Shown in pieces: positions 27,376 to 37,056 of a DNA stretch of 64,000 nucleotides; position 1 is the first letter of the stretch, and every line of letters starts with the position of its first letter. This DNA is from Pseudomonas antarctica. GTDB taxonomy: Bacteria; Pseudomonadota; Gammaproteobacteria; Pseudomonadales; Pseudomonadaceae. The stretch covers positions 1,054,001 to 1,118,000 of the forward strand of contig NZ_CP015600.1 of assembly GCF_001647715.1 (NCBI RefSeq). The letters run 5' to 3'. Position numbers and translations under genes: made by a program. The notes beneath the pieces were generated by a model that worked only from the letters and a program-made list of their open reading frames with translations, did no database searches and was not told the origin of the DNA.

Positions 27376-30105
27376 ATGACTGATCTGTCCCGAATCCAAG
27401 GGCCTGCAAGCGCTGTGATTCCGACGCTGGAAGCGCGCTTCTACAGGCCACCGTTGCCTGACGGCTATGTGCTGCGCCCGCGCCTGTGCGAGCGGCTGAG
27501 CGCGGGGCTGGAAGGGCGACTGTTACTGGTCAGCGCCCCGGCCGGGTTCGGCAAGAGTTCGTTAGCGGTGGAGTTCTGCCAGAGCCTGCCCGCCCATTGG
27601 CAAAGCCTGTGGCTGGGCCTGAGCCCTCGGGATAACGACCCCGGCCGCTTCCTCGAGCGCCTGCTCGACGGTTTACAACAATACTTCCCACAGCTCGGCG
27701 CCCAGTCCCTGGGCCTGCTGAAAATGCGCCAGCGTCACCAACCCTTTGCCTTTGAAGAATGGCTCGATGGCTTGCTCGATGAGCTGACGCTGCACCTCTC
27801 CACGCGCGCGCCGATATTGCTGGTGCTGGATGACTACCACCTGGCCCAGGGCCCGGTGCTGGATCGCTGCCTGCAATTTTTCCTCAACCATTTGCCCGAT
27901 GGGCTGCTGGTCATGGTCACCAGCCGCCAACGTCCGGACTGGCATCTGGCGCGACTGCGGTTGTCGCGGCACCTGCTGGAACTGCATGAACAAGACCTGC
28001 GCCTGACCCATGACGAGTCGCTGGCTGTGTTGGATCGGCACAGCAGCTCGTTGCGCGGCGAGGCCCTGGATAACTTGATTCGTCGCAGTGAGGGCTGGGT
28101 GGCCGGCCTGCGTTTCTGGTTGCTGGCCATTTCCGAAGCCGGCAATGAGGCCGTGTTGCCGCAACACTTGCACGGCGGCGAAGGGCTGATTCGCGATTAC
28201 TTGCTGGAAGAGGTCATCGACTGTCTGCCGGTTGAAGTGCAAGCGTTTTTGTACGACACCGCCCCTCAGGATCGTTTCTGCAGTGAGTTGTGCGACGCCG
28301 TGCGTGAGGCCCATGACAGCGCAGAAATCCTCGGGTATTTGCAGGCCCACCAAGTGTTTCTGGTGCCGCTGGACGAGCAGGGCCACTGGTATCGTTATCA
28401 CCATCTGTTTTCCGACTTGCTGCGCACCCGCCGTGCCAGCAATGCCACGTTGCCGATTGCCAGCCTGCACCTGCGGGCCTGCCGCTGGTTCAACGCCCAG
28501 GGTTTGATTGATGAGGCGGTGGAGCAGGCGTTGCGCGCCGGCCACCTGGATGTGGCGGCGAACCTGGTGCAAAACCTGTCGGAGGAGCAACTGCTGGCTG
28601 AACAGAATGTCGGCATGCTGCTGCGCTGGAAGATGGACTTGCCCGACAGCCTGCTGATCAGCACGCCGCGGTTGATCGTGCTCTACAGCTGGGCGTTGGG
28701 GCTGGCCTGTCAGTTGGATGCGGCGGAAGAATTGTCCGGCTATCTCAGTCGGTTCCTGCCGGCACCGTCGGCCACTGCGCAAAAATCGATGCTGGCGCAA
28801 TGGTTGGCGCTGAGCGGGATCATCGCTCGCGGCCGAGGCGATCGCGAGTTGACCCAGCGCTATTGCAGCGAGGCGTTGGAAAGCCTGCCGCACAAGCGTT
28901 ACGGCCAGCGCCTGATGTGTTTGTCGACCCTGTCCAACCTGGCCATCGTCGACGCTGATCTGTGGCGCGCCCGTGGCCTGAATCGCGAATCCCTGGAGTT
29001 GGCCCAGCGCGTCGGCAACCCGCTGTTTGAAGCCCTGGCCCACTACGACCGGGCGCGTGTCTTACAAGCGCGCGGCGAAATCCTGCGTTCTCTGGATGAG
29101 GTTCGCCAAGGCTTGCAGCGCTTGCATGGCCTGGCGCCCCAGCGCCTGTACGCCGTGCGTGCGCGGTTATCGCTCTACGAAGGTTATTTGCTGCTGGTGC
29201 GCTACCAGCCCGAGGCCGGCCTTGCACGCTTACGTGCCGGCTTGAGCGAAGCCCGCGCCTGCCGGGATATCAGTGTGTTAATCGGGCATTGCGTCATCGC
29301 CAGCTTTGAAGGGCGGCGTGGCGATTTCCCGAAAGCCTTCGCCGAACTCGCCGAAGCCGAGCGCTTGATGCATATCTGGGACGTGCCGCCGATCTACTAC
29401 CTGGCGATGATCACCCTGATCAAATGCGAGCTGTGGCTGGCCCAGGGGCGCACTGACCTGGCCGACGCCTGGCTGGCTCGGCTGGGCCAAACCTACAATG
29501 GCGAGCACGCCGCCGCCGCCCCGGAGTTTCACCCACACCTGCCGCAACACATCGGGCTGCAACAGGCCGCGCTGGACGCTACTCGGCATCAGCCCGCCGC
29601 CGCATTGGAACGCCTCGAAGACCTGGCGCAACAGGCGCATAACAGTGGGCGCCAGATGATTGCCCTGATGGCCCTGACCCAGCAGGCGTATTTACTGCTG
29701 GAATGCGGCCAGGAAGCCAAGGCGCGGGCCATAGTGGTTCAGGCCCTTGAAGCCGCCGCCGGTGGTGCGTTGCAGCCGTTCCAGCGCCTGCTGGAACGTT
29801 ACCCGGACTGGATGCGTGAGCAACTGGGCAAAGACCCCCATGGCTTGCTGAACCAGAGTCTGTTGGCGCTGCTGCCGGCAGTCGCTGACGCGCCGGCGGC
29901 GCCCAACCACGAAACGCTGAGCACCCGCGAACTGGCGGTGCTGCAACTGATTGCCCAGGGCTGCTCGAACCAGGAAATCAGCAATCAGTTGTTCATCTCC
30001 CTGCACACGGTGAAGACCCACGCCAGCCATATCAACAGCAAGTTGGGCGTGGAGCGCCGCACCCAAGCGGTAGCGCGGGCCAAGTCGATGGGCTTGCTGG
30101 CCTGA
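27376..30105 (+). CDS. MalT-like ATP-dependent LuxR-family regulator
   Basis: A 909-aa signal-transduction ATPase. The N-terminal NTPase domain has Walker A SAPAGFGKSS (about 53-62) and the Walker B-like LLVLDDYH, followed by DRFCSELCDAVRE and the TPR-like helical sensor region. The C-terminal HTH (about 845-905) reads LSTRELAVLQLIAQGCSNQEISNQLFISLHTVKTHASHINSKLG, a LuxR/GerE domain. MalT and AlkS have this architecture and activate genes when ATP and an effector bind. The neighbouring AlkK-like ligase and DUF1302/1329 genes are its likely targets. The upstream start at 27343 is possible; 27376 fits the family. The stop is 2 bp from the convergent pqiC stop. Confidence 0.88.
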   Translation: MTDLSRIQGPASAVIPTLEARFYRPPLPDGYVLRPRLCERLSAGLEGRLLLVSAPAGFGKSSLAVEFCQSLPAHWQSLWLGLSPRDNDPGRFLERLLDGLQQYFPQLGAQSLGLLKMRQRHQPFAFEEWLDGLLDELTLHLSTRAPILLVLDDYHLAQGPVLDRCLQFFLNHLPDGLLVMVTSRQRPDWHLARLRLSRHLLELHEQDLRLTHDESLAVLDRHSSSLRGEALDNLIRRSEGWVAGLRFWLLAISEAGNEAVLPQHLHGGEGLIRDYLLEEVIDCLPVEVQAFLYDTAPQDRFCSELCDAVREAHDSAEILGYLQAHQVFLVPLDEQGHWYRYHHLFSDLLRTRRASNATLPIASLHLRACRWFNAQGLIDEAVEQALRAGHLDVAANLVQNLSEEQLLAEQNVGMLLRWKMDLPDSLLISTPRLIVLYSWALGLACQLDAAEELSGYLSRFLPAPSATAQKSMLAQWLALSGIIARGRGDRELTQRYCSEALESLPHKRYGQRLMCLSTLSNLAIVDADLWRARGLNRESLELAQRVGNPLFEALAHYDRARVLQARGEILRSLDEVRQGLQRLHGLAPQRLYAVRARLSLYEGYLLLVRYQPEAGLARLRAGLSEARACRDISVLIGHCVIASFEGRRGDFPKAFAELAEAERLMHIWDVPPIYYLAMITLIKCELWLAQGRTDLADAWLARLGQTYNGEHAAAAPEFHPHLPQHIGLQQAALDATRHQPAAALERLEDLAQQAHNSGRQMIALMALTQQAYLLLECGQEAKARAIVVQALEAAAGGALQPFQRLLERYPDWMREQLGKDPHGLLNQSLLALLPAVADAPAAPNHETLSTRELAVLQLIAQGCSNQEISNQLFISLHTVKTHASHINSKLGVERRTQAVARAKSMGLLA

Positions 30106-30107
30106 AA

Positions 30108-30668
30108 CTACCGCACGGTCGGGCACTCTTTCAGTGACGTGTCGACCGCTTGGCTGACCAGGGCGGCGAAGCGCTTGACGTTGTTTTGGTGCGCCGCCAC
30201 GAGGTCGTCGATGCTCGGGCCTGCGGGCGTTTGCAAGGTGGTGCGGCAGTTCAACGGCGGGCGGTCACCGCCGCTGGTTGGCCTCAGGCGCCAGCGCACG
30301 TCGAGCAACGCGTACTGCCCGGGCACCGAGTCAAAACGTTGAACCTCAAGGCGCAACGACACGGCTTGCCGGGAATGACTGTTCGCCAGTTGATCCACCA
30401 GCGCACTTTTCAGCTCATCGGCCAGGCTGGCGGCCCACCACTGGGTTTCCAGAATCGCCACGCCACTGTCACCCTGACGAATCACGATCTGCGGCCGGTC
30501 AACCTGTGGCGGCACGCTGATGCTTTCAATGCGGATATCGCTCGCCTGCGCTTGAGTGGCGTTATTCCAGTGCGCCGGCGTCAGGGTGTGGAATGCAATC
30601 GGCTCACTGCGACACGCCGCGAGTAGCACCAGCGCGGTAACCAGAGTGATTTTCAAGGGACGGGTCAT
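30108..30668 (-). CDS. pqiC: PqiC-like ABC-type transport auxiliary lipoprotein
   Basis: A 186-aa lipoprotein with signal peptide MTRPLKITLVTALVLLAAC (lipidated C19). The mature part (IRIESISVPPQVDRPQIVIRQGDSGV, WAASLADELKSALVDQLAN) is the PqiC/DUF330 domain that anchors PqiB to the outer membrane. An ATG at 30686 overlaps the pqiB stop, but GGAG lies 6 bp before 30668, and the signal peptide starts there. It is the last gene of the pqi operon; the stop sits 2 bp from the regulator gene on the other strand. Confidence 0.87.
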   Translation of the reverse strand: MTRPLKITLVTALVLLAACRSEPIAFHTLTPAHWNNATQAQASDIRIESISVPPQVDRPQIVIRQGDSGVAILETQWWAASLADELKSALVDQLANSHSRQAVSLRLEVQRFDSVPGQYALLDVRWRLRPTSGGDRPPLNCRTTLQTPAGPSIDDLVAAHQNNVKRFAALVSQAVDTSLKECPTVR

Positions 30669-30682
30669 GGCGGCTCCATTGC

Positions 30683-32332
30683 TCATTTGCGCGGTGGCCC
30701 TTGCAGGTCCAGGGGCGCGGCGTTGTCGGGGCGACCGCGAATCAGCGACTCCGGATGTCGGCCGAGGTAGTCCGACAGTTCGCGCAAGGAGCGCGACATG
30801 CGCGCCAGTTCATCCAGGGTCTGGGTCAGTTGTTCGCGTTGCGGCGAGTCGTCGGCCAGGGTCGAGTTGGCCGATTGCAGCGTCTTGCTCACGTCGCCCA
30901 GCGTGGCCTGTACACCGGGCAGGGTTTTGGCGTTGAACTGGGCGAGCCCTTTGCGCAGTTCGACCAGGCTGCTGTCGAGGTTACCCGCAATGCGCTCGAC
31001 GGGCAGTTGGTTGAGCTTGTTGACGATGCCTTCGAGTTTTTCCTGCAGTTGTTCCAGGTTGCCGGGAATGGTCGGAATGTTGATTGGGCGCAGGTTCGGG
31101 TCAAACGCAACTTTTTCGGCTTTCGGGAAGAAATCCAGGGCGATGTACAGCTGGCCAGTCAGCAGGTTGCCGCTGCGAGCCTGGGCACGCAGGCCGTTTT
31201 CGATAAACGTGCCGATCAAGCGAACGCCGCCCGCTTCGTCGTTGGGGTCATGATTGGTGGCCTTGAGCAGCTTGGTATTGGCTTCCCCGAGCAATTGCGG
31301 ATAAATCACGATGCCGACATTGATCGGAAAGCTGCGTTTCTTCGCATCGTAATCCAGGTTGATCGACACCACTTTGCCGAACTCGACGCCGAGGAACTCC
31401 ACCGGTGCACCGACTTTCAGGCCGCGCAGGGCCTGATCAAACCGCAAGGCCATATATTGCCCTTTGCCATTGGGCGGGGCGAGGGCGCTTTGCTGGTCGT
31501 CGAACAGCTCATAGGCGTGATCTTCAGCGGCCGGCTTGTCGTTGGGGCTGTAGGGCGGCGCCTGGAAAGCGATGCCTCCAGCCAGCATTGACGACAGCGA
31601 CTCGGTTTTAAGCGCGAAGCCATTGGCGCCGACGCTCAGGTCAATACCACTGGCGTTCCAGAATCGCGTGTTTTCGGTGACATACACATCATTGGGCGCA
31701 TGCACGAAGACTTCGATATTCACGCCTTTGCCGTCGTCATCCAGCTCATAGGCCACCACCTGGCCGACCGGAATTTTGCGGTAATACACTGGCGAGCCGA
31801 TATCCAGCGAACCCAGGCCCTGGGTATGCAGGGTAAAACGTTTGCCCGGTTCGCCATAGGTGATGGGCGGCGGGTTTTCCAGGCCTTTGAACTGTTTTGC
31901 GCGGGTGTCGGACTGGCCGATATCGGCACCGATGTAGTCGCCGGACAGCAAGGTGTCGATGCCGGACACGCCACCGGCGCCGATGCGCGGGCGGACAACC
32001 CAGAATTTTGAGTCTTCTCGGGTGAAGCTTTCCGCCTGCTTGGCCAGCTTGATCGTGGCGTTGACGCTTTTCTGGTCGTCACTCAAGGCCACGTCAGAGA
32101 CCTGGCCGATCACCACATTGCGATATTTGACGTCAGTTTTGTTGGCGACCAAGCCGCTGCCGGTCTTGAAATTGAGGACGATGGTCGGTCCCTGTTGCAG
32201 CACGCTGTGAACCACCAGCGAAATCCCCACCAGCACCGCCACTATCGGCACGATCCACACCAGCGAAACGCTGAAACGTCGTGTCTTGATCGCGGGTGAG
32301 CCGGCCGGCGTGTCAGTGTTGGGTGAGCTCAT
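30683..32332 (-). CDS. pqiB: PqiB-like MCE-domain lipid transport protein
   Basis: A 549-aa protein with one N-terminal membrane helix (VSLVWIVPIVAVLVGISLVVHSV) and three MCE domains, starting near residues 45, 160 and 285 (signatures GSGLVANKTDVKYRNVVIGQV, LGSLDIGSPVYYRKIPVGQV, LRGLKVGAPVEFLGVEFGKV). The C-terminal third is predicted helical. PqiB hexamers form a tube across the periplasm that moves lipids between membranes. The start at 32332 follows GGAG. It overlaps the upstream gene by 20 bp and is overlapped by the alternative pqiC start. Confidence 0.92.
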   Translation of the reverse strand: MSSPNTDTPAGSPAIKTRRFSVSLVWIVPIVAVLVGISLVVHSVLQQGPTIVLNFKTGSGLVANKTDVKYRNVVIGQVSDVALSDDQKSVNATIKLAKQAESFTREDSKFWVVRPRIGAGGVSGIDTLLSGDYIGADIGQSDTRAKQFKGLENPPPITYGEPGKRFTLHTQGLGSLDIGSPVYYRKIPVGQVVAYELDDDGKGVNIEVFVHAPNDVYVTENTRFWNASGIDLSVGANGFALKTESLSSMLAGGIAFQAPPYSPNDKPAAEDHAYELFDDQQSALAPPNGKGQYMALRFDQALRGLKVGAPVEFLGVEFGKVVSINLDYDAKKRSFPINVGIVIYPQLLGEANTKLLKATNHDPNDEAGGVRLIGTFIENGLRAQARSGNLLTGQLYIALDFFPKAEKVAFDPNLRPINIPTIPGNLEQLQEKLEGIVNKLNQLPVERIAGNLDSSLVELRKGLAQFNAKTLPGVQATLGDVSKTLQSANSTLADDSPQREQLTQTLDELARMSRSLRELSDYLGRHPESLIRGRPDNAAPLDLQGPPRK

Positions 32333-32957
32333 CCGAGGTCTCCTCATTGTGTGGGTTTTCCCAGATCAGCCGTGGATCAAAACTCATGGCTGCCAGCATC
32401 GTGAAGACTACCACCAGGCCAAAGAACAGGATGCCCAGGCGCGGCTCGATGGTGCCCAACGCCTGGAACTTCACCAGTGCGGCCACCAGTGCAACCACAA
32501 TCACATCGAGCATCGACCAGTAGCCGATCAGCTCGACAAACCGAAACAGCTTCGAGCGTTCCTTGCGCGCCCACAGGCTGTTGCGCTGCACGGTGACCAG
32601 CAGCAGCGTCAACGACACGAACTTGATCCCCGGCACTGCAATGCTGGCGATGAAAATGATCAGAGCAATGTCCCAGGCGCCGTGCTGCCAGAACTCCAGT
32701 ACGCCACTCATGATGGTGCTATCCGCCCCCGAGCCGAGCATCGTCGTGTTCATCACCGGTAACAAATTCGCCGGGATATAAAACGCGAGTGCCGTGAGCA
32801 TATAGGCCCAGGTGCGCGTCAGTGAGTGAATCTTGCGCCGGTGCAGGGGCGCGCCGCAGCGCTCGCACTCGCTGGGCTCGTCGCGCATGTCGCACGACTG
32901 GCCGCAGGTGTGGCATAGGCACAGGTTCAGCTCGCGGGCGGTCGGTGGCGAATTCAT
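32313..32957 (-). CDS. PqiA half-protein, second copy
   Basis: A 214-aa inner-membrane protein with four hydrophobic segments and its own N-terminal zinc ribbon (CLCHTCGQSC...CERCGAPL). PqiA/YebS proteins of E. coli contain two such modules in one chain of about 420 aa; here they are separate genes, and this is the second half (TRTWAYMLTALAFYIPANLLPVMNT, WSMLDVIVVALVAALVKFQ). ATG 32957 overlaps the stop of the first half by 4 bp (ATGA), so both halves are translated together. It probably forms the membrane partner of PqiB. Confidence 0.88.
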   Translation of the reverse strand: MNSPPTARELNLCLCHTCGQSCDMRDEPSECERCGAPLHRRKIHSLTRTWAYMLTALAFYIPANLLPVMNTTMLGSGADSTIMSGVLEFWQHGAWDIALIIFIASIAVPGIKFVSLTLLLVTVQRNSLWARKERSKLFRFVELIGYWSMLDVIVVALVAALVKFQALGTIEPRLGILFFGLVVVFTMLAAMSFDPRLIWENPHNEETSDELTQH

Positions 32958-33544
32958 ACGGTGTCCCACAAGTCGCGCACATCGCGCCCGGCGATGCGGA
33001 TCAGCAACAGGGCCAGGGCGGCAAGGGCAAACAGGCCGGTGCCGGGTATCACGTCGAGCATCCCGGCCAGTTTGAACACGGCCACCATCGAGCCCAGCAA
33101 GCAGACTTCCAGCATGCTCCACGGCCTGAGCGCTTCCAGCCAGCGCATGCACAATTTGAACGCCGGTGAGCGCTTGCCGGACAAGGCGAAACTCAAGACC
33201 CAGATCAGCAACAGCAGTTGAAAAACCGGCGCGATGATCATGGAGATCGCCGCCACCAACGCAATAAAGGTGATCGGCCCCAGGCTCAATGCAACCACCG
33301 AATCCCACAGGGTCGCGCTGTTTTTCAAGCCTTGCAGGCTGATGCTCATCACCGGGTAAAAGTTGGCGAAGGTCCACAATACTGCCGCCGTGACGGTCAG
33401 CGCGAGTCGCTGTTGCACTGACAACCCGTTGTAGCGCTGCAATACGCCGGCGCAGCGTGTGCACAGGGCTTTTTGATGTTTGGCGAGCGTGACCTTTTCA
33501 TACACACAGTCGCAGTGTTCGCAGATGACCCGGTGATTCGCCAT
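32954..33544 (-). CDS. PqiA half-protein, first copy
   Basis: A 196-aa inner-membrane protein with a zinc-ribbon pair CEHCDCVY...CTRCAGVLQR followed by four hydrophobic segments (FANFYPVMSISLQG, ITFIALVAAISMIIAPVFQLLLLIW, MLEVCLLGSMVAVFKLAGM). This is the first gene of the pqiA1-pqiA2-pqiB-pqiC operon. Together with its neighbour it equals one full PqiA. Paraquat induction of the E. coli operon comes from SoxRS; I see no clear regulatory box here. Confidence 0.87.
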   Translation of the reverse strand: MANHRVICEHCDCVYEKVTLAKHQKALCTRCAGVLQRYNGLSVQQRLALTVTAAVLWTFANFYPVMSISLQGLKNSATLWDSVVALSLGPITFIALVAAISMIIAPVFQLLLLIWVLSFALSGKRSPAFKLCMRWLEALRPWSMLEVCLLGSMVAVFKLAGMLDVIPGTGLFALAALALLLIRIAGRDVRDLWDTV

Positions 33545-33708
33545 AAGTCTCGCTCCAGACGCGACGCTGCGGTGTTGGACGTGCTACGGGTTTGATGGCG
33601 CCTGAGTAGATTAGCAGCTGAAGCATCCCAAGCTTGATCCCTTCCTGATCAAGGGCAAGGTCAACCATACTGCGACTGGAATGTGCCATAGAGTTTGCAG
33701 GAACGCCC

Positions 33709-34353
33709 ATGAATATCGAAAAAGCCGCACTGATCCGCGAAACCTTCCCCGTTGGCCCGTTGCAGTGCAACTGCACCATTATCGGCGACCCGATCACCAA
33801 AAAAGCCATCGTGGTCGACCCGGGCGGTAATCACGAGCTGATCCTGGCACGCCTCGACGCGCTGGGCTTGAAGGTGGTGAGCATCATCCATACCCATGCG
33901 CACCTCGATCACTTCCTGGCGTCCGGCCAGTTGAAAGAGAAAACCGGTGCGACCCTGCATTTGCACAAGGAGGACCAATTCCTCTGGGACAACCTGGAAA
34001 TGCAGTGCCAGATGTTCCGCGTGCCCTACACGCCGGTGCCGCCGCCGGATCGCTGGCTGGAAGATGACGAGGAGTTGGCCTGCGGTTGCGGGGTGGCGCT
34101 GCATACGCCGGGTCACACACCGGGCTCGATGAGCTTTTGGTTTGCCGATGCCAGGTTATTGATTGCCGGAGACACCTTGTTCAAGCGCGGCGTGGGGCGT
34201 ACGGATCTGTGGGGCGGGGACCAGGCGACCATCGTGCGTTCGATCAAGCAGCGTTTGTATACCCTGGATGAGGGCGCAACCGTCGTGACGGGGCATGGGC
34301 CGGACACGCGTCTTGGGGATGAAATGCGTGAGAACCCGTTCGTAAGGGCTTAG
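33709..34353 (+). CDS. Metallo-beta-lactamase-fold hydrolase (YcbL/glyoxalase II-like)
   Basis: A 214-aa single-domain MBL-fold hydrolase. The metal site HTHAHLDH is at residues 61-68, further ligands are in HTPGHTPGS, LLIAGDTLF and TGHGPDT. The size and lack of an extra C-terminal domain point to the YcbL type, related to glyoxalase II, rather than full GloB. It is divergent from the pqi operon and separated from the OmpA-like gene by 221 bp. The physiological thioester substrate is unknown. Confidence 0.9.
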   Translation: MNIEKAALIRETFPVGPLQCNCTIIGDPITKKAIVVDPGGNHELILARLDALGLKVVSIIHTHAHLDHFLASGQLKEKTGATLHLHKEDQFLWDNLEMQCQMFRVPYTPVPPPDRWLEDDEELACGCGVALHTPGHTPGSMSFWFADARLLIAGDTLFKRGVGRTDLWGGDQATIVRSIKQRLYTLDEGATVVTGHGPDTRLGDEMRENPFVRA

Positions 34354-34574
34354 GTATCTTCGCGGATACCAAGTGGCAACCGTTCGACGATCCCTATAAA
34401 GAAAATGACAATTCCCGTTCAGGAAGTCTCTGCTAGGGTTTTAGAGTGCTCATCGGTTGTAGAGCGCGGGCCTGCCGGGCATGGAATTTTTACCGTTTGT
34501 CGTGTTCCAAACTCGGCACAGGTCTATTGCCAATGTCCTCTGCATCACAGAATGCAAAAGTAGGAGCTTTCTTC

Positions 34575-35351
34575 ATGTTCACTTCGCGTCGTCTGCTTGT
34601 CGTTGCCACGGCTGTTGCCTTGTTGTCCGGCTGTGCGTCTCCTAACCCTTATGATGGAAGCCAAGGACAGGCAAACGGCTCATCGGGCATCAGCAACACG
34701 GCCAAGTACGGTGGCCTGGCTGCATTGGCCGGTGGTCTGGCCGGTGCTGCGATCGACCACAATAACCGTGGCAAGGGCGCCCTGATTGGTGCTGCCGTTG
34801 CGGGCCTGGGTGGTGCGGGCTATGGCTACTACGCCGACCAGCAGGAAAAGAAACTGCGGGCCAGCATGGCCAATACCGGGGTTGAAGTTCAGCGCCAGGG
34901 CGACCAGATCAAGCTGATCATGCCGGGTAACATCACCTTTGCTACCAACTCGGCGGATATTGCCGGCAGTTTCTACACGCCGCTGAACAACCTGGCCAAC
35001 TCGCTCAAGCAGTTCAACCAGAACACTATCCAGATCGTCGGCTACACCGACAGCACCGGCAGCCGCCAGTTGAACATGGACCTGTCCCAGCGTCGTGCGC
35101 AAAGCGTGGCCAACTACCTGACCTCCCAAGGTGTCAGCCCGACCAACCTGAGTGCACGCGGTGCCGGCCCGGATAACCCGATTGCCAGCAACGCCGATGT
35201 GAATGGCCGTGCCCAGAACCGTCGCGTAGAGGTCAACCTCGGCCCGATTCCGGGTCAGCAATACGGTCAGCCTGGGCAACAGCAGCAACAGCAACAGGCG
35301 CCACAGCAGAACAACCAGTTCCAGGGCAACCCATACCAGCAGTACCAGTAA
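34575..35351 (+). CDS. OmpA-family peptidoglycan-binding lipoprotein
   Basis: A 258-aa lipoprotein with a signal peptide ending VALLSGC (lipidated C20). A glycine-zipper stretch (GGLAALAGGLAGAAID and GALIGAAVAGLGGAGYGYY) spans about 47-90, and the OmpA C-terminal domain covers roughly 105-225 with IQIVGYTDSTGSRQLNMDLS and RRAQSVANYL. A glutamine/proline-rich tail follows (QQQQQQQAPQQNNQFQ). It should link the outer membrane to peptidoglycan. ATG 34575 is preceded by AGGAGC; an open extension to 34446 is rejected. A strong terminator follows. Confidence 0.92.
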   Translation: MFTSRRLLVVATAVALLSGCASPNPYDGSQGQANGSSGISNTAKYGGLAALAGGLAGAAIDHNNRGKGALIGAAVAGLGGAGYGYYADQQEKKLRASMANTGVEVQRQGDQIKLIMPGNITFATNSADIAGSFYTPLNNLANSLKQFNQNTIQIVGYTDSTGSRQLNMDLSQRRAQSVANYLTSQGVSPTNLSARGAGPDNPIASNADVNGRAQNRRVEVNLGPIPGQQYGQPGQQQQQQQAPQQNNQFQGNPYQQYQ

Positions 35352-35362
35352 ACACCGGCCAC

Positions 35363-35404
35363 AAAAAAGGGCGCCGTGCAATCAATGCACGGCGCCCTTT
35401 TTTT
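35363..35404. terminator. Bidirectional intrinsic terminator
   Basis: AAAGGGCGCCGTGCA pairs with TGCACGGCGCCCTTT around an ATCAA loop, with A-runs and T-runs on the two sides. It is shared by the OmpA-like gene (+) and dolP (-). Confidence 0.96.
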
Positions 35405-35420
35405 GTGGCTGTCGTTTACA

Positions 35421-37055
<1,635 letters not shown>

Positions 37056-37056
<1 letters not shown>

